64,000 nucleotides of DNA from Trichosphaerium sp. ATCC 40318. Its lineage: Eukaryota; Discosea; Flabellinia; Trichosidae. A program made the translations under genes and the position numbers. The DNA is taken from the NCBI GenBank assembly GCA_038496445.1, contig JALMLS010000596.1, forward strand, positions 186,001-250,000, written 5' to 3'. Shown piece after piece: positions 12,551 to 24,800 of the stretch. The notes below the pieces were generated by a model. It had not been told where the DNA came from and ran no database searches. It saw only the letters and a program-made list of their open reading frames with translations. Position 1 is the stretch's first letter. Each line of letters starts with the position of its first letter.

Positions 12551-12808
12551 CAATTTGGTTGCAGTGTGTGTTAGAATAAACTTATAAGTATTCCACTAGT
12601 TTCAAAGTACCGTGATTGTCACCTTTTCTTTTACTTTCCTGTTTCTTTTCATTTTTATTGAAGTTTTTTACTCAAAGTGATGGAAATATCAAGCCGCTAA
12701 GACTACTCGAATATGTGAACTAACAATGACCTTTTGCGTCTCTCAAAACTTGGCTTATTTGTCAACTTAACTGGTACTTAATTGCTATCTCTCAGAGATA
12801 ATTAAAAC

Positions 12809-13570
12809 ATGTCAAGTACATTGTCATATACGTTTGCTTTTTCTACCTCTGACAAACCTGAGCAATATACTATCCCCCATGACAATCTGTTAAACCATCC
12901 AGAGTCTATTTTAGTTGGTCTCATTAACGAAACAGTCAGCGATCAAGCCAAAGCGAACCAAAACAATAAATATGAGCTTTCGAGGTGTGTCAATTTATCT
13001 CATTTATTTCATTGACATTTACAAAGGTTTAAAGACGAGTTCAAGTACATTGCGATGTTCTACAACACTGGCAGTGTTGTATTGGAAGAATTAGTAGTTA
13101 AACAGATATGGTCTCTCATTGAAGCCTTTGATTACTACTGTTTACCACTTAAAATCGAAGAGCTACAATTCAAACGAGTTGGTGAGACCGATAAGTTAGT
13201 ACCTTAATTACTTTGCTTTAGGTGATACGGCTACTTTTCAAGCGTTCAAAAATTATGTACCTAAGGTCAGAGAATTACACACAAAGGCTCTGGAGGCTGC
13301 AAGCAACGCTGTATGATAACAACTAGGTAAAAGTATCATTAATAGTATACATAGGTTTCATCATCTCTCTCATGTTCCAGCGTTGTTATTTATGATAAAG
13401 ATAGAGTAACACGAGAGTACCTAGGATTTAATACGTTGTGTCAACTGCTTGCAGAAGATGTGATCTCAGTCCGCAAAGGTAAAGACACTGGCTATGGGAT
13501 ACCTATAACATTATCCTGGAGGCAAATAGATACAACATTCGTGTCACTGTTGGTTAAGGCGACCAAGTGA
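12809..13570 (+). CDS. BTB/T1-like domain protein
   Basis: Four exons from an ATG at 12809. The protein begins MSSTLSYTFAFSTSDKPEQY and has NLLNHPESILVGLINE, then FKDEFKYIAMFYNTGSVVL and IEAFDYYCLPLKIEEL. This follows the T1/BTB_2 pattern: a hydrophobic strand, a 'hPeSiL' turn, an F.yIl.fy.tG block and a following helix plus 'fd.yclp' element, as in KCTD proteins and potassium-channel tetramerisation domains. No transmembrane segments follow, so a channel is excluded. A KCTD-like adaptor or an orphan BTB protein is possible. The rest (VIYDKDRVTREYLGFNTL, GYGIPITLSW) is unrecognised. The last intron has two usable acceptors near 13357 and 13380. Confidence 0.5.
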
Positions 13571-13782
13571 CTTGAAAGGAAATCTCAAAAGCAAAAATTG
13601 CTAAACCAACAAACTGTAATAAAATGATTTGCGCTAGGCTTGTTTGTCATCAACATAACATGTACTTCAAGCACATTCTGAATTCACATGAAGCCTTATT
13701 TCAATGTACAACAGTTTGCAACCGACATATTTATTCTTTTATCTACAGATTTGTTTGAATTGTTTGTTTCGGATCTTCACAA

Positions 13783-15943
13783 TCAAACAAGGTGAATTCT
13801 AGGCATTTTCCATGGCATTTGAGATTTACAATACAATATAGTATTTGGTGGTATTAGCTTAGCCCACTTTATCTTACCCCATGATGTTGACACATAAAAC
13901 GTTGATAATAGTACCTTCGTACTTGCACAGAAAATCGATACTTTTTTGTCAGTGGAGAAAGTAACCAACATGTTATTATCAAAATCAAGATGTAGGAAAG
14001 AAAATGTGGTATCCATAGTTTTGTACTTTGTTACCACACGGTGACTGCTATAATCCATTTTCCATACAATTCTTCGCTTTTTAATACTATAAACAACAGC
14101 AGTAGCCATGTGCTTCTGTAGTGATTTAATTTGATACAACAAATACCCTGAACAAAGCTGTTAGACGCACCAAAAAAAAAAAAAGAAGGATGTAGTTTAA
14201 CAGTCACTTTTTCAAGTGGGTGAATCACACTTCACTTGAATCAAGGCTTTCAATAAAAGATAATATGTCATAAGAAATAAATGTTTTGGTTCAGAGTGAG
14301 TCAGAGACGGTAGTCAAAGATGGTTGCTTGGAGAATTGGCTTTGGGAAAAAAAACAGGTTTTGAAAGTACCTCTTTCAGGGTAGTACTGCATAGCATGCC
14401 CTTGTCCTGCAGAATGACCGAGGTGTATTGTTTCTTTTGTATCCAATATCATAATGAACGTTTGTTTCAATGCTCTAATAAACAAGAAGGGACCGATATC
14501 AGATGAATTAAACAACTTTACAGTTTCTAACTTTCTTTCATAAGTATACAAACATCTTTCTCTAGCTTCCTACAAAATGTAACTTGTTAGTACACCACTT
14601 GACAGAAGTGACACTTAAACGTAGTTTTATTGAAAAAGCTCTTGTCGAAGAAAACCAAATGTCCTGAGAGCTTACCTTTGAATCTTGATCATAATATACT
14701 TTTAATAGTTTGTTCCCAATACGAACAATAGCACCACTCTCTATACAACCAACAAGTTCAAATGAGTTCTTTTGTCTCCAAGAGTAACGCTCTTGTTTAG
14801 TATCTATAATACAAGTAGCCTCTCTAGGAGCACTAATTCAAACATAAGCACTTGAACAAAAAAAAAACCATTGCATACTCTGAAGATTTTGCTCCCTTCA
14901 ATGAGAAGTATTGAATCTCAGGCTTCACAGTAATCTATTTTAAACGTTAATCCAACGCAAAAAGAGGATGGTTTTTCAGGAGTAGTTAACATACAACAGC
15001 CAAGTGATCCTCGTTAGCAATGTAATCAACTGTCTGGCGAACTGTTGTATCCTTTAGAATTACAGTACATAAACGTGTCATCTTCTTGCGCTTTGTTTTA
15101 CCACCCCACTGATTCACGATCAGTGTATTTTCACCACCTTTTTGAAGGAACACTAAGTTTTTACCTAAAACAGAAAGTGACCTTTTGATCATCAAAGGCA
15201 CGTGATAGTGTTGTCAAAAAAAAAAAACTTACAATCAAACTGTGCTGATAACATTAAACGTGTTTTGGGTATGCTTGTCATTTGTTGTGTTGTTTCCTTC
15301 ACAGAACGCTGATTAAACTTATACAAGTCAAATTCGCCCTTCTCATTATGACAAAACCCAAGATTAGGTGGCAACATGAACGTCTCATGAAGTTTTGTTG
15401 ACACTTTTCTTGAAACTAACGTAACACCACCTCGATATCCTGCTTTCATGAGTTCTTTTGAAGACTCAAACCGCCTAAATAACTTATAAGTTCATCCATC
15501 AAACAAGGTTTAAACATTTTCATTAGTCAGATACTAATATCAAGCTTGGTTTTGTTGACAACCACCTCTGCAGGCACGTGCACAAATAATTAAACAAAAG
15601 AACACAAAGGCTTGTTGCCAACATACTTGCGCCAGAACCTGCATTTCCAATCTCCACTGTACTATTTGAGATATTAATTCTTCGTTAGGTTGTTAAAAAC
15701 GCGTTTAAAAGGATAACCTTAGCTTTCCAAGAGTCATATGGAGCACATGAACCTGTTGCGCTGCTTTTTAAGCTTTTCCAGTGAAAATCATCTTGCATTT
15801 CGTTAAACAATTGTTTTGACACCCGTCTGGTAACGTTATGGCGTAACAACAATTATTTTATCGTACTCAAGGGAGAAAAGAGCGTTTGGTGTTAAATAAC
15901 GCGTTATCATGCACAAACACTCTGTTGGAAGAACTAAAAGCAT
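13783..15943 (-). CDS. F-box protein with a long, possibly beta-propeller, C-terminal region
   Basis: Multi-exon gene starting at the ATG at 15943. The first two exons join as LPTECLCMITRYLTPNALFS, LERVSKQLFNEMQDDFHWKS, a clear F-box (LP.E....I..YL....L..L..VSK.......D..WK.L) that would bind Skp1 in an SCF ubiquitin ligase. Later exons read as short beta-rich blocks such as VSTKLHETFMLPPNLGF, NTLIVNQWGG, VDYIANEDHLAVV, RYSWRQKNSFELVG, TIHLGHSAGQGHAM and FDNNMLVTFSTDKKVSIF. The last of these looks like a WD40 strand set. I infer a degenerate WD-type propeller as substrate receptor, but the blade count is not clear. An exon at 14291-14551 and the terminal exon at 13783-14142 are the longest open blocks. 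Confidence 0.6.
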
Positions 15944-16351
15944 AGCCGGTGACTTTTCGCTCATTGGGCTATGTGCTTTTTAGCGTTTTGTTTTCTTAAA
16001 ATAGGTTTTCAAAAAGACACTGACTTAACGGAAACACGAAAAGTGCTGAATTTCAGAGCGTTTGCAAATCAATAAGTCATTTATAATTGTATTGCAGTAC
16101 ATACAGTTTATGCCTCCTGTTCGTTTTACGAACTAGTGATTCATAGTCAAATCAAATTCTGCCGATTTCTCGTTTTCCAATTACGTGAATTATTTGACAC
16201 GTGTCAAAATTGAATGCCCAACTCAGTGAGCAATGAGGTGAGTTGTTTTTCAATATAGTGTACATTGGCATTTAATTTACTAAGATAACAACCTTACGCG
16301 CTCATAATTAAACAAAAATTTGACAGTGAGGGACATAAAGGGACAGTGTTA
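15944..16351. other. Spacer, no gene seen
   Basis: About 400 nt between the F-box gene start and the carrier gene end. It contains CACGTG near 16198 and no convincing coding frame. Confidence 0.5.
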
Positions 16352-17730
16352 TCAAGTAGAACTTTTTACATTAAAAATTTTAGCCCAAGAAACAGCATTT
16401 CTCGCTTGTTCCAACAAAAAAAAGAAAGAGGCTGAGCTCAGCGCCAATCGCCATAGAGAAGGTCCCATACCTTTATACAATCCAAGAAATCCTTCATTCC
16501 TATAAGAACTACATAAGAAAAAAGAATGAAAACAAAAAACAAAAAATCTCGCTCCAAAAAAAGAAGTGATTTGGTTTTTTTTTATGGCTAAATCACGTGC
16601 CTGCATATAGTCATTGCTGCATTAAACAGCCCAGAGTATCTTTGCGGCTCAAACGCACGTTGATCATGTAAACGTGAACGAATAACGTAAAATGGGTGTG
16701 TTAGGAGTACAGCTACTATACGGCTCATGCCTCCAAACGCTAAAGCTTTTGTAGACTTATCAAGCCACCGTACGACCTACAAGGAACCCTTAGATTTGAT
16801 TTCCAAAAAAGAATATACAATAAATAACATACCTCGCTATCCTCATCTATTAACGGAGCACAACGTGCCATTAGTGTCTCATAGAATCCAAACTGGATGC
16901 CTCCTTGTAAAGAAGCGAAAAGAGCGGGTGCCATGCCTTTATAGAATGCTGTTATGCCCTAGGAAGCATTATATCAACAACAATATTAAATTCAAGAAAT
17001 CCCGAACCTCTTCGCGTAGAATTCGCGAAATCGCGTCTAGATTAATCAATTAGATACCACTATTACTGTACAATGAACTAAGCATACCTATTGCTCCTTT
17101 ATAAGGTACTCGTTTAACCAAATTATCAGTAGAAACTGAGTTTTTCGCTTTTTGTTGTAACTGCAATCTTGTTTTAATTACCCTGTATTTCAATATAAGT
17201 GTCAAATGACATTTGCATGAATGATCTCCTTTAACGTACCAAATAGGGTTTGTTAACATTGCAACGCTAACACCGCTTATAATGCCAGAGACGAAAAAGT
17301 GCTGAAACTGTAAAGAACCATAACGTGCTTCCATCTGTGATTTAGCAATGCTGTAACTATTTTACAGTTACGGCTAGGCGTAATAGGGCGCTGTCAGGAA
17401 TTTTTACGCACCAATACATGTACATGCCCCAAGATACAGTTGAACCAAACAACGCTATCGGCAACCCTTGGTATAGGCCTCTAAACGTTTCAATACGCAC
17501 TATGCTGCTAATGGCAGTAAAAGTCGATCTATATTTCGGTATAGGGTTTCCCTTTGTGTTGCCATCATGTACTAGTATTGTGTCAACGAAATGTATTACT
17601 CCACTAACAAATGACCTTGGAAGCGCGTCTTTATCAAATCCAGAGGATAGGTGAGCGTCAGATTGGTTGAAGCTGCCATACAGCCAGCTAAAGCTTGACC
17701 AGTCGCAGTGAGTTCCAGTACGTCTGTCAT
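16352..17730 (-). CDS. Mitochondrial carrier family protein, SLC25A32 (folate/FAD)-like
   Basis: Multi-exon gene from the ATG at 17730 (MTDVLELTATGQALAG). Three carrier repeats are visible. Repeat one has TYPLDLIKTRFQ and RGLYQGLPIALFG. Repeat two has the signature NPIWVIKTRLQLQQK, with ALYKGMAPALFAS. Repeat three has THPFYVIRSRLHDQ, with FLGLYKGMGPSLWR. The PIW..KTRLQ second signature is characteristic of the SLC25A32/SLC25A33/SLC25A36 and NAD carrier group, and HP/YPFYV.RSR fits SLC25A32/Flx1 best. The protein should sit in the inner mitochondrial membrane and exchange a folate, flavin or nucleotide cofactor. The intron after ATGCAG at 16600 starts with GC (gcacgt) instead of GT. The gene is divergent from OST48, with a 350 nt shared upstream region. 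Confidence 0.88.
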
Positions 17731-18078
17731 TTACAACAGCTGTTCATTTCAAGGCTTATTGGTTATTTTACGCTTCAACGTTCGCTCTTGGAGCCAAATA
17801 AACTTAAAATAAAATGTTAGACTAAATCCAAATAAAATCAACCTTCAAACGTGCCAATACCAGTAAAAAACATGTTTATAACCATTTGGTATCATAACGA
17901 CGCACGTGGATCGAGCTTTACGGTTTTAGAAATTTTTTTCAGTACGTCGCTGTAAAACATTGATAGTAATTACCAAATATCCATACTGGCGGCTTTTTAC
18001 CGTTGTTTTGTGTTAAATTGCGTTGACTAAAAAAGGGTGTTTGAAGTATTCTGACTCGAACAGAAGTCTTGCAGCGCG
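17731..18078. promoter_or_regulatory. Divergent promoter region of carrier gene and OST48
   Basis: 348 nt between two oppositely oriented conserved genes, so both promoters must lie here. It contains the palindrome-like cgcacgtgga near 17902. I see no open frame or repeat. Confidence 0.5.
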
Positions 18079-20008
18079 ATGACAAGTGGACAGAACATCG
18101 TTATTTTACTTCTGTGTTTGGTTCTCGCACTAGTGAGCTCGCACAATGAGGGAAACAGAGTATTGGTACTCCTTGACGACCTCTCTCAACAGCATTCGTA
18201 CTCTATCTTCTTCAACTCACTAAAAGGTACCGCAACTCGCTATTTGATAGCGTCCCACACTATAGAATGCCCTCAAACAATCAATTTGTAGAACGCAACT
18301 ACGCACTCTCTTTTTTTAAAGCAGATGATGCTTCCCTTGCACTAACAGAATACGGGGAGTACTTATACGATCACCTTATTATTTTTTCACCAACAGTTGA
18401 AGGTACCACGTCACAAAATGTTTTTTTATTGCTTGGTTTGTAACCGTAGCGCAGAATTTGGTGGATTAATCGATGTACCATCTATTCTTGACTTTATCGA
18501 TGACGGCCACAACGTTCTTGTTGCCGCAAGCAGTGAAGTCTCTGACTCAGTAAGAGAAGTAGCAAGCGAATGCGGTGTTGATTTTGATGAGGAAGGAAGC
18601 TTCGTCACTGACCACCTCAACTATGATGAAAATGACCCACTTCAAACCCACAACGTACGTAGAGAATGACGTGGCACAAAAACAAAGTTTTTTTGTTTTT
18701 CGAAAGCAAATTTTTTTTCAAAAACAATTTGACGTAATAAAACCTATATTACAAGCCTCTATACGCTTAAATAAAGGCGCACGTTTGACCGAAATGTTAC
18801 CAGGTGATTGTTGTTGACCCAAAATCTTTGGACAAACTCAATGACGTTATTGTATCTACCAAAGCAATCAAGAAGCCAATTGCTTGGTCTGGTATTGGCG
18901 CTGACGCCGAAGGTACGTCACAAAACGAAATAAAAAAAAAATTAAATTAAATCGTTGACTTTTTACGACTAATGTATTCACGACACTCAACCACGTTTTA
19001 GGTTCTCTTACTTTCCCTCTATTGAATGGCGCTGAAACATGCTACTCTGCTGTACCTAACAAGGCCATTTCTGGTGAACCTCACACCATTGGCACAAACA
19101 CTGTTCTCGTTTCTGCTCTACAAGCTCGTAATAATGCGCGTGTTATTGTATCAGGAAGTGTTTCATTGTTTTCTGATAAATATTTCAACCAAAAGGTTAA
19201 GAAGTATGGTGGCGTTGAAACGTACGTTCAAGTGTTTACACGTATTTTTGGATTTTTTTTGCGGTTCTTTTTCAACTCTCTTTGCGTTGACGCGCTTTGG
19301 TTTCGACGAAGCGTTGCTGTTTGCTTTTTTTTTCATACTGATTTTTGGTGTTTTAGCGAAACTGCCAACAAGGAGTTCTGTGTTGAGCTTTCCAAGTGGG
19401 TATTTAAAGAGAAAGGTGTCCTTAAGGCTGGTAACTTGACACACAAATTGGTTGGAGATGATGCTCGTGAGTACCGTATCAAAGACGAGATTGTATGTTA
19501 ACATTTTTTCTCTTTTTTTTAATTTATTTTCACTGTCGCTAAAAAGTTTTGTAGAGCTTCAGCATTGAAGTACAAGAGTACAAGAAGGGTTCTTTCGTTC
19601 CATTCGTTCTCAAAGACACCATTCAAGTTGAGTTCACTATGATTGATCCTTACGTAAGAAGCACCCTTGATGTAAACAAAAAGGGCCGTTACTCCACCCA
19701 ATTCAAAATCCCAGATGTATACGGTGTCTTCACCTTCCGTGTTGAGTACAGTGCTCGCGGTTACACTGGTTTCACATTAGAAGAGCGTGTTCCAGTTAGA
19801 CCATACAGACACGACGAATTCGAAAGATTCATCCCTGCTGCGTATCCTCCAAGACGACTTTTTTTTTTCTTTTCTTGTTTCTTATTTTATTCTTATTACA
19901 TTTTGTGTTGTTCCTTGACTTTTTATAAGATTCCCTTACTACGCTAGTGCATTCTCTATGCTCGCTGGATTATTTGTATTCTCTGTAGTATGGCTCTACG
20001 GCGCTTAA
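18079..20008 (+). CDS. DDOST: Oligosaccharyltransferase 48 kDa subunit (OST48/DDOST/Wbp1)
   Basis: Multi-exon gene. The signal peptide ([15 protein letters not shown]) is followed by [132 protein letters not shown] and [20 protein letters not shown]. It ends in a luminal RFIPAAYP and a single transmembrane segment ([20 protein letters not shown]). This is the full OST48 pattern: an ER membrane subunit of the complex that transfers the lipid-linked glycan to Asn residues. At least seven introns are needed to join these blocks; long T-runs near 18.7, 19.25 and 19.86 kb are intronic. No damage is seen. Confidence 0.95.
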
Positions 20009-20452
20009 ATGAACAAATTTTAAAGCAAGGTCCTTGTATTTTACGGCATTTTCCTTTTTTTTTGTTTGGGAATATTGCTTTTGGGGATGTTGCAATTTGA
20101 AAAAATACAAAAAATCAATTTGAAAAAAGTGTGTAGTGGCCCATGCAAATAAATATAAAAGCTGCAAAAAAAAGTGTCAATTTTTGCCAATAACACGTGT
20201 TTAAACTCAAAATGAGAAAACAAGTGCACACGTGTCAAAATTGCGAACGTAGCATTGGCTCTATTTTTGCATTAACTCAACAAGTGTGCTGGCTTGCCTT
20301 GGTGCCGTAAAGATTGAGTTTTTTTGCAAGTACAGGTCCTTATTTAACAATCAAATCAAGCTACGAGAAATGTGAAAGTATTTTGAAGCTCGATCCTTCT
20401 GGTTGCGTAACGGTACAATGTGGAAAGGGCGAATTCAAGGTTTATTTACTGA
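20009..20452. other. Convergent 3' spacer
   Basis: About 440 nt between the ends of OST48 and the next minus-strand gene. It contains two CACGTG sites near 20191 and 20229 and T/A runs. No gene is seen. Confidence 0.45.
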
Positions 20453-21033
20453 TTAACAAGTATGTGTTACATCAATGCCATCAATGAACCAGCGAGCATT
20501 GCAACCACCTACTCAGAATTTAGATTTACATCGAAACAAAAAATAACAAAGGTACATACCGCAAAGATCAGAGATGCAGCACGCTTTAGCATTTCTACAT
20601 GTAGCATGTTCACAAGGATCAACGAAGCAGTGAGCGATGCCATTGTTACAAGGACAAGTGCAGTCCACTGGATGACCGTCAATTTGGTAGTTGAATGTGC
20701 CTACCAAAGAGTTAGATTGATTTAGTGTCTGATTGCTTTTTGAGCGATTAGGGCAATAAAGGGCGTACAAGGTGTGTCTACACAATATCTATCACAGCAC
20801 TGGGCTTGTGGGTATCTTTGGCAAGCTTCGGCGAAAGTACATGGCTGAATAAAGCAAGGTGTTGTTGGAGTGCAGTCACGTGTTACACATTTTCCTGCTG
20901 GGCATCTCCTTGGTTGGGCAGTGGCGCCTATTGAAGATATATAAGCCAAGCCTTTCCTGTAGATAATTTAAATTATCAGAAGCGTACTAAGGGCCAAAAG
21001 AACAAAGATTGTAATAGAGAGGAGAAGCTGCAT
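20453..21033 (-). CDS. Small secreted cysteine-rich protein with two P.A.CC modules
   Basis: Four exons from the ATG at 21033, all joined in frame. The signal peptide is MQLLLSITIFVLLAL. Two Cys-rich modules follow: CFIQPCTFAEACQRYPQAQC with CDRYCVDTPC, and CFVDPCEHATCRNAKACCIS with DLCGGCNARWFIDGIDVTHT and a final Cys. The second module has the form PC....C.....A.CC...CGGC.ARWF, which I have seen in many protist and invertebrate secreted proteins without a known function. The first module lacks the CGGC.A.WF half because the exon joins to TPCTFNYQIDGHP instead. No membrane anchor is seen, so it is predicted secreted and disulphide-bonded. Confidence 0.65.
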
Positions 21034-21544
21034 CGAATAGGGAACGGGTTGAATATGGACTTATTTTTCTTAACATAAACCAAGGTTTAGTAGTTCACTC
21101 ATTTGTTGAAAAAAAATGCACAATGCATTTTTTTAAAGGTTTTAACTTTCGCTCGGAATATTAGAAGATCACCGTTATTGTACCTCAAACACTATGGTAG
21201 GCAGAAACTTGAAATAAAAGAAAGTTAAGATAACTTAAAAAGAGTCATTGTCTTTTTGTTTGGGCAAGTTACGTTTTCAAGTCACGTGATTATTGATTAA
21301 TTGTTTATTTTCTTTTTGTTGCGGGTGAATTGTTACTGTATTAATCCGCCGCAGCTTTGTTTCACAAAAAGCAAGACAAAGGGAACAGATGTTAAACCAG
21401 GGCTAATGTTTGTTGAGTTGACAATTTGTTGCGAAGTATTATTGCTTCCAAAACTATCCAGTACGTTGGTGAAGTGTAGCTCTCTCTAGAAAAGTTCACA
21501 AATAGGAAAGAAATACAATCACTCAAACTTTATTCGACAAGACA
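21034..21544. other. Spacer upstream of secreted Cys-rich gene
   Basis: About 510 nt with a CACGTG at about 21283. A plus-strand open frame at 21301-21489 has no supporting feature and I do not call it. Confidence 0.4.
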
Positions 21545-21990
21545 ACTCACGTACGCCAGCCAATGCCTTGACACCCTCATCTGATATTCCTTTACAACTG
21601 TACAAGTTGATTTTATAGGCATCTGCTAGTAACTTGATGCTCTCAGCTGTTACATTGGTAGAAGAAATCAATTGTATGTACACCAGCTAATGCCTTGACA
21701 CCTTCATCTGTTATTTCTCTACAAGACGATAAATTAATATCATGAACACCAGCAACTGCTTTAATTGCATCATCTGTTACAGAATAGCAGGCAAAAAATC
21801 AATTGTGTACGCCAGCTAGTGCCTTGACACCTGATATACTGCAACATGTCAGTTTGATAGTATGAACGCCAGCCAATGCTTTGATCCTTTCATTTGTTAT
21901 TTCAGTATTATACCATTTCAAGCTATTACAATTTGTTACCAAGCGTTGTTTAACACCTATTGTAGCGTTCAGAGAAATACGACTTTTTGC
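21545..21990 (-). pseudogene. Decayed leucine-rich-repeat gene (ITDEGVKALAGVH repeats)
   Basis: On the minus strand at least five copies of a 24-26 residue unit can be read, for example ITNERIKALAGVHTIKL, VTDDAIKAVAGVHDINLSSC and ITDEGVKALAGVHTIDF, then ISDEGVKALAGV. They lie in different frames: an in-frame stop falls after the VKALAGVHN unit and a shift is needed after HTIDF. The unit is an LRR of the cysteine-containing/AMN1 sort, with conserved ALAGVH. Repeats of nearly this wording occur in eukaryotic F-box/LRR proteins and in proteins of several giant DNA viruses. No intact start is seen; a region near 21990 (KCRKKSRISL-like) could be the remains of an F-box-type N-terminus. I judge it non-functional. 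Confidence 0.55.
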
Positions 21991-22430
21991 GACATTTTAA
22001 CAGTGAATGATGGTTGGAACAGCTCTCCAAACAGGTTATAACACTTCAAATTAAGTATTGTGTACATATGACAATAAAACATTGTCTATGTCGGACTAAA
22101 GTAAGCGTAATGCTGCTAGTTTAGTAATTAGTGGTACAAGAACAGTTCCCACTATGTCGATATTAATGAATGTAAACAAGTCTCAATATTGAAATAACGT
22201 ATATTGTGTTTGTCAGCCATACACAGCATTTTAAAATGGTTCCTAAGTGAACCTGTAAACTCTATAATACTGGTGGGCTGTTGGCTATCACGGACGTAGC
22301 TTTACATAGCACGTGAATAGTGTAGGCTAGGTTAAATTTGATTTTGTATGATACCAAATTAAGAAACTCGCGTAGACAAATAAAAGGAGAAAATAACGAG
22401 AATTGTTGGCTACTAACATTTTAAGCAGCT

Positions 22431-22571
22431 TTCCTCATCTTTGGGTTCTCCGTTTGTTTAAATTTTTCAAGTTGCTCTTTCAGCGCCTTGTTTTCTGTAC
22501 TCGAAATAATATTTGCTTAGGTACGTACGCATTCTTTTCGTTTCTGCGATATGTCGTCTGCGAGCTATCAT
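22431..22571 (-). CDS. Possible short coiled-coil protein or 3' exons of a longer gene
   Basis: Two short open exons on minus, joined across a gtacgtacc...gagtacag intron, give MIARRRHIAETKRM, then ENKALKEQLEKFKQ or a close variant, and end MRKAA and TAA. The Lys/Glu/Leu spacing looks like a coiled coil, and both intron ends match the local consensus. The ATG used (22571) directly follows a ttatttag acceptor. The gene may therefore begin further upstream, where open minus-strand blocks occur near 22.60-22.97 kb. I do not recognise the protein. Confidence 0.3.
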
Positions 22572-24400
22572 TTCTAAATAAATATGATTATTTTCGTTCG
22601 CAACTTGTTACAACGAGTACCTTCTTTGTGGTGTCTTATCACGTGGTTGTGGATTATTTACTTGGCTGCCCAAAGTTAAACAAAAGTTGCTACAAATTTT
22701 GACGTAGCAATAACGAGCAGGTTCATCATGTGCTCCCAACGTGTGTTTTCTACAGCACAAGTAAGGGTAGTAGACGCAATCAAACGTATAGAGTGTTATT
22801 CATTCTTGATTGGTTGCCCACACGCGAGGTTTAGCGCCTAAACAAAGCTAGTTAGCTTTACCTGACAATCGTTCAATCGAAAGTTGCCGGCTAGGAGTCA
22901 AGTAGTAAGCGTGGATCTGGTACCCCACTGACGGTTTTGAGGATGCTTGCAGGGATGGTTCCTAAATATCATAAGTACTTTTACACATCTTTTTGAAAAA
23001 GTTTAGCGAAACATCTTCTACTTTCGCTAAAAATTAAAGTCAACTTTAATAATCATATTCGCTCGTTTCACCTTGTTCGTTGAACTATTTACAGTGTAAC
23101 TACTCTTGTACAACATTCTTGTTGGATTATTCTACAAATACGAGACGATTATTGGCTATTGTATCCATCACGAATAAAGTTCAAGATGTATTGGAGATTT
23201 AGGAATGTAAGAATAGCTTACATCTTTCCTCAACAGTTTACTATTACGCAAGTTATGTAGTTCAGACATTGCTTCTTGCTTCTACCGGCAATGGTATAAG
23301 TGCTATAATAAATTCAGGAAACTTGTGCATCAACGGTTTTTTTCCAAAAATAATTTATATGATAAAAAAGAGAGCCAATAGTCCGATCTTATTGGCATAT
23401 TCCATTATTCAAACCAAAAGTGCGTGATGTCTAGTTTTGCTTCATTGTCCTGCGCAGTGGCTATTGAAGTTATTGTTACAAGTGACTTACAATACGAAAT
23501 TGTTAATCCCTTTTTATTCTATGATTGCATCGTATTTCGGATTATCACCCACCATCCCGACTAAATTACCAAATACGATTATTTCATAAAGTGCTATTGA
23601 TGTAGAGTGCATATTGTATAGTTAATTGTAGCTTTTTCATATAGACGCCTGAAAATAAACTGACTTAATCTGAATTGTCTGTTTTTTGATACTTGCAATA
23701 ATACTGTAGGAAAACAAAAAAGGAGCGAACAAACAATCACAAAGACATCGAAGATAAAGTAAGATTCTTTCGCCTCACAAGAAATAGCACTTCTTTAGAG
23801 TGAGATATAAGCTCGTCTTCAGCTTACAAAAAACGGTAGGTGTTGATGCATTGCAAGACAAGTTAACAACGGAGAATATGTCTGCGAATCTGAAACAACA
23901 AAAACTACTGCATTGTACAAGCAATGATGAGGCAAATGCGCTGGATTGAGATTTTCACGTGCCTATCTTTAGGCCGTGGTTAGAATATCAGCTTTGGTCC
24001 TCTACTTCAAGGTTACCTTTACAGTAGCTCCTGTTGAAGTACCAAATTTTGTAAAAAAGGCGATACTATTTATTCGCTGACATACAAGGGTGCCTAATTT
24101 GTCTTCTAGTAAGTACATTCAACTCATGAGGTGGCAACAAGGTCCACGTGACTATCTTTTTAATAGGAAAATTTAGTTTGCAATGTACTCAGTCATGATA
24201 CCGAAGGATTGTAACTATCACATTGCCCTTTATGTACAAGGAGAAAACCAACAAGATTAGAGGAAAACATAAATATTTAGTTACTTTGTTCAAGTTCTGG
24301 AAGTAAAACGACAAATTTATAACATCAAACTTTATTGTAGTTTGCAACAATTGGTATGAGCGCCAATGCCACGGCCTACAGCTATACCAATGTATATCGC
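22572..24400. other. Gene-poor stretch
   Basis: About 1.8 kb. A minus-strand block at 22872-22970 is open and ends in a gtaaag donor, so it may belong to the small gene to its left. The rest has many stops in all frames and no recognisable motif, RNA gene or repeat. Confidence 0.4.
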
Positions 24401-24800
24401 TTATTCGCATTCATAGCGGGTAGCTCTAGGAACGCCACCTAACCACATGGTACCATCGTAGTTATTACATCTTCCGGCGCTAGGTGTTCGCTTATTGCAT
24501 CGTCTACCACAGTTTTTCTTGCCTTGTATGCTGTAGTACTAAGCTTTGAATTGAGTGGAAAGTTGAAAGTGTATGGGATGAACAACTACGTACGTAAGCG
24601 TAATTGTCTTTAGGGCAAGATCCCCAAAGGTCAGCGCAATAAGTTCCCGAACCTCCGTTAGTTTTTTCATACAATTTTGAGCACCATTTGGCTATGCACG
24701 CTTCCGCCTCTTCGTCATTTCCTGATACTGGACATGCGAACATGAAAACTACAAAAATAATAGCCAGGGATAGCGTAGGTATTAAAGAAAAGTTGCTCAT
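24401..24800 (-). CDS. Small secreted cysteine-containing protein
   Basis: Two exons. The first starts at the ATG at 24800 and encodes a signal peptide (LSLAIIFVVFMFACPVSG) followed by DEEAEACIAKWCSKLYEK and GTYCADLWGSCPKDNYAY. A gtacgtag or gtag donor is followed by a second exon with KNCGRRCNKRTPSAGRCNNY and WLGGVPRATRYECE. The mature protein is near 85-90 residues with eight to nine cysteines and no anchor. I do not recognise a family. Two overlapping donors (after TAC, or four bases later) are possible; the second keeps the frame. Confidence 0.6.

Noticed and set aside
12809..13570. Voltage-gated potassium channel suggested by T1/BTB similarity
   Set aside because: No transmembrane segments or pore motif are present.
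22403..22702. 99-codon plus frame rich in Phe/Leu
   Set aside because: Better explained by minus-strand short exons with consensus splice sites; composition is that of complement of A-rich DNA.
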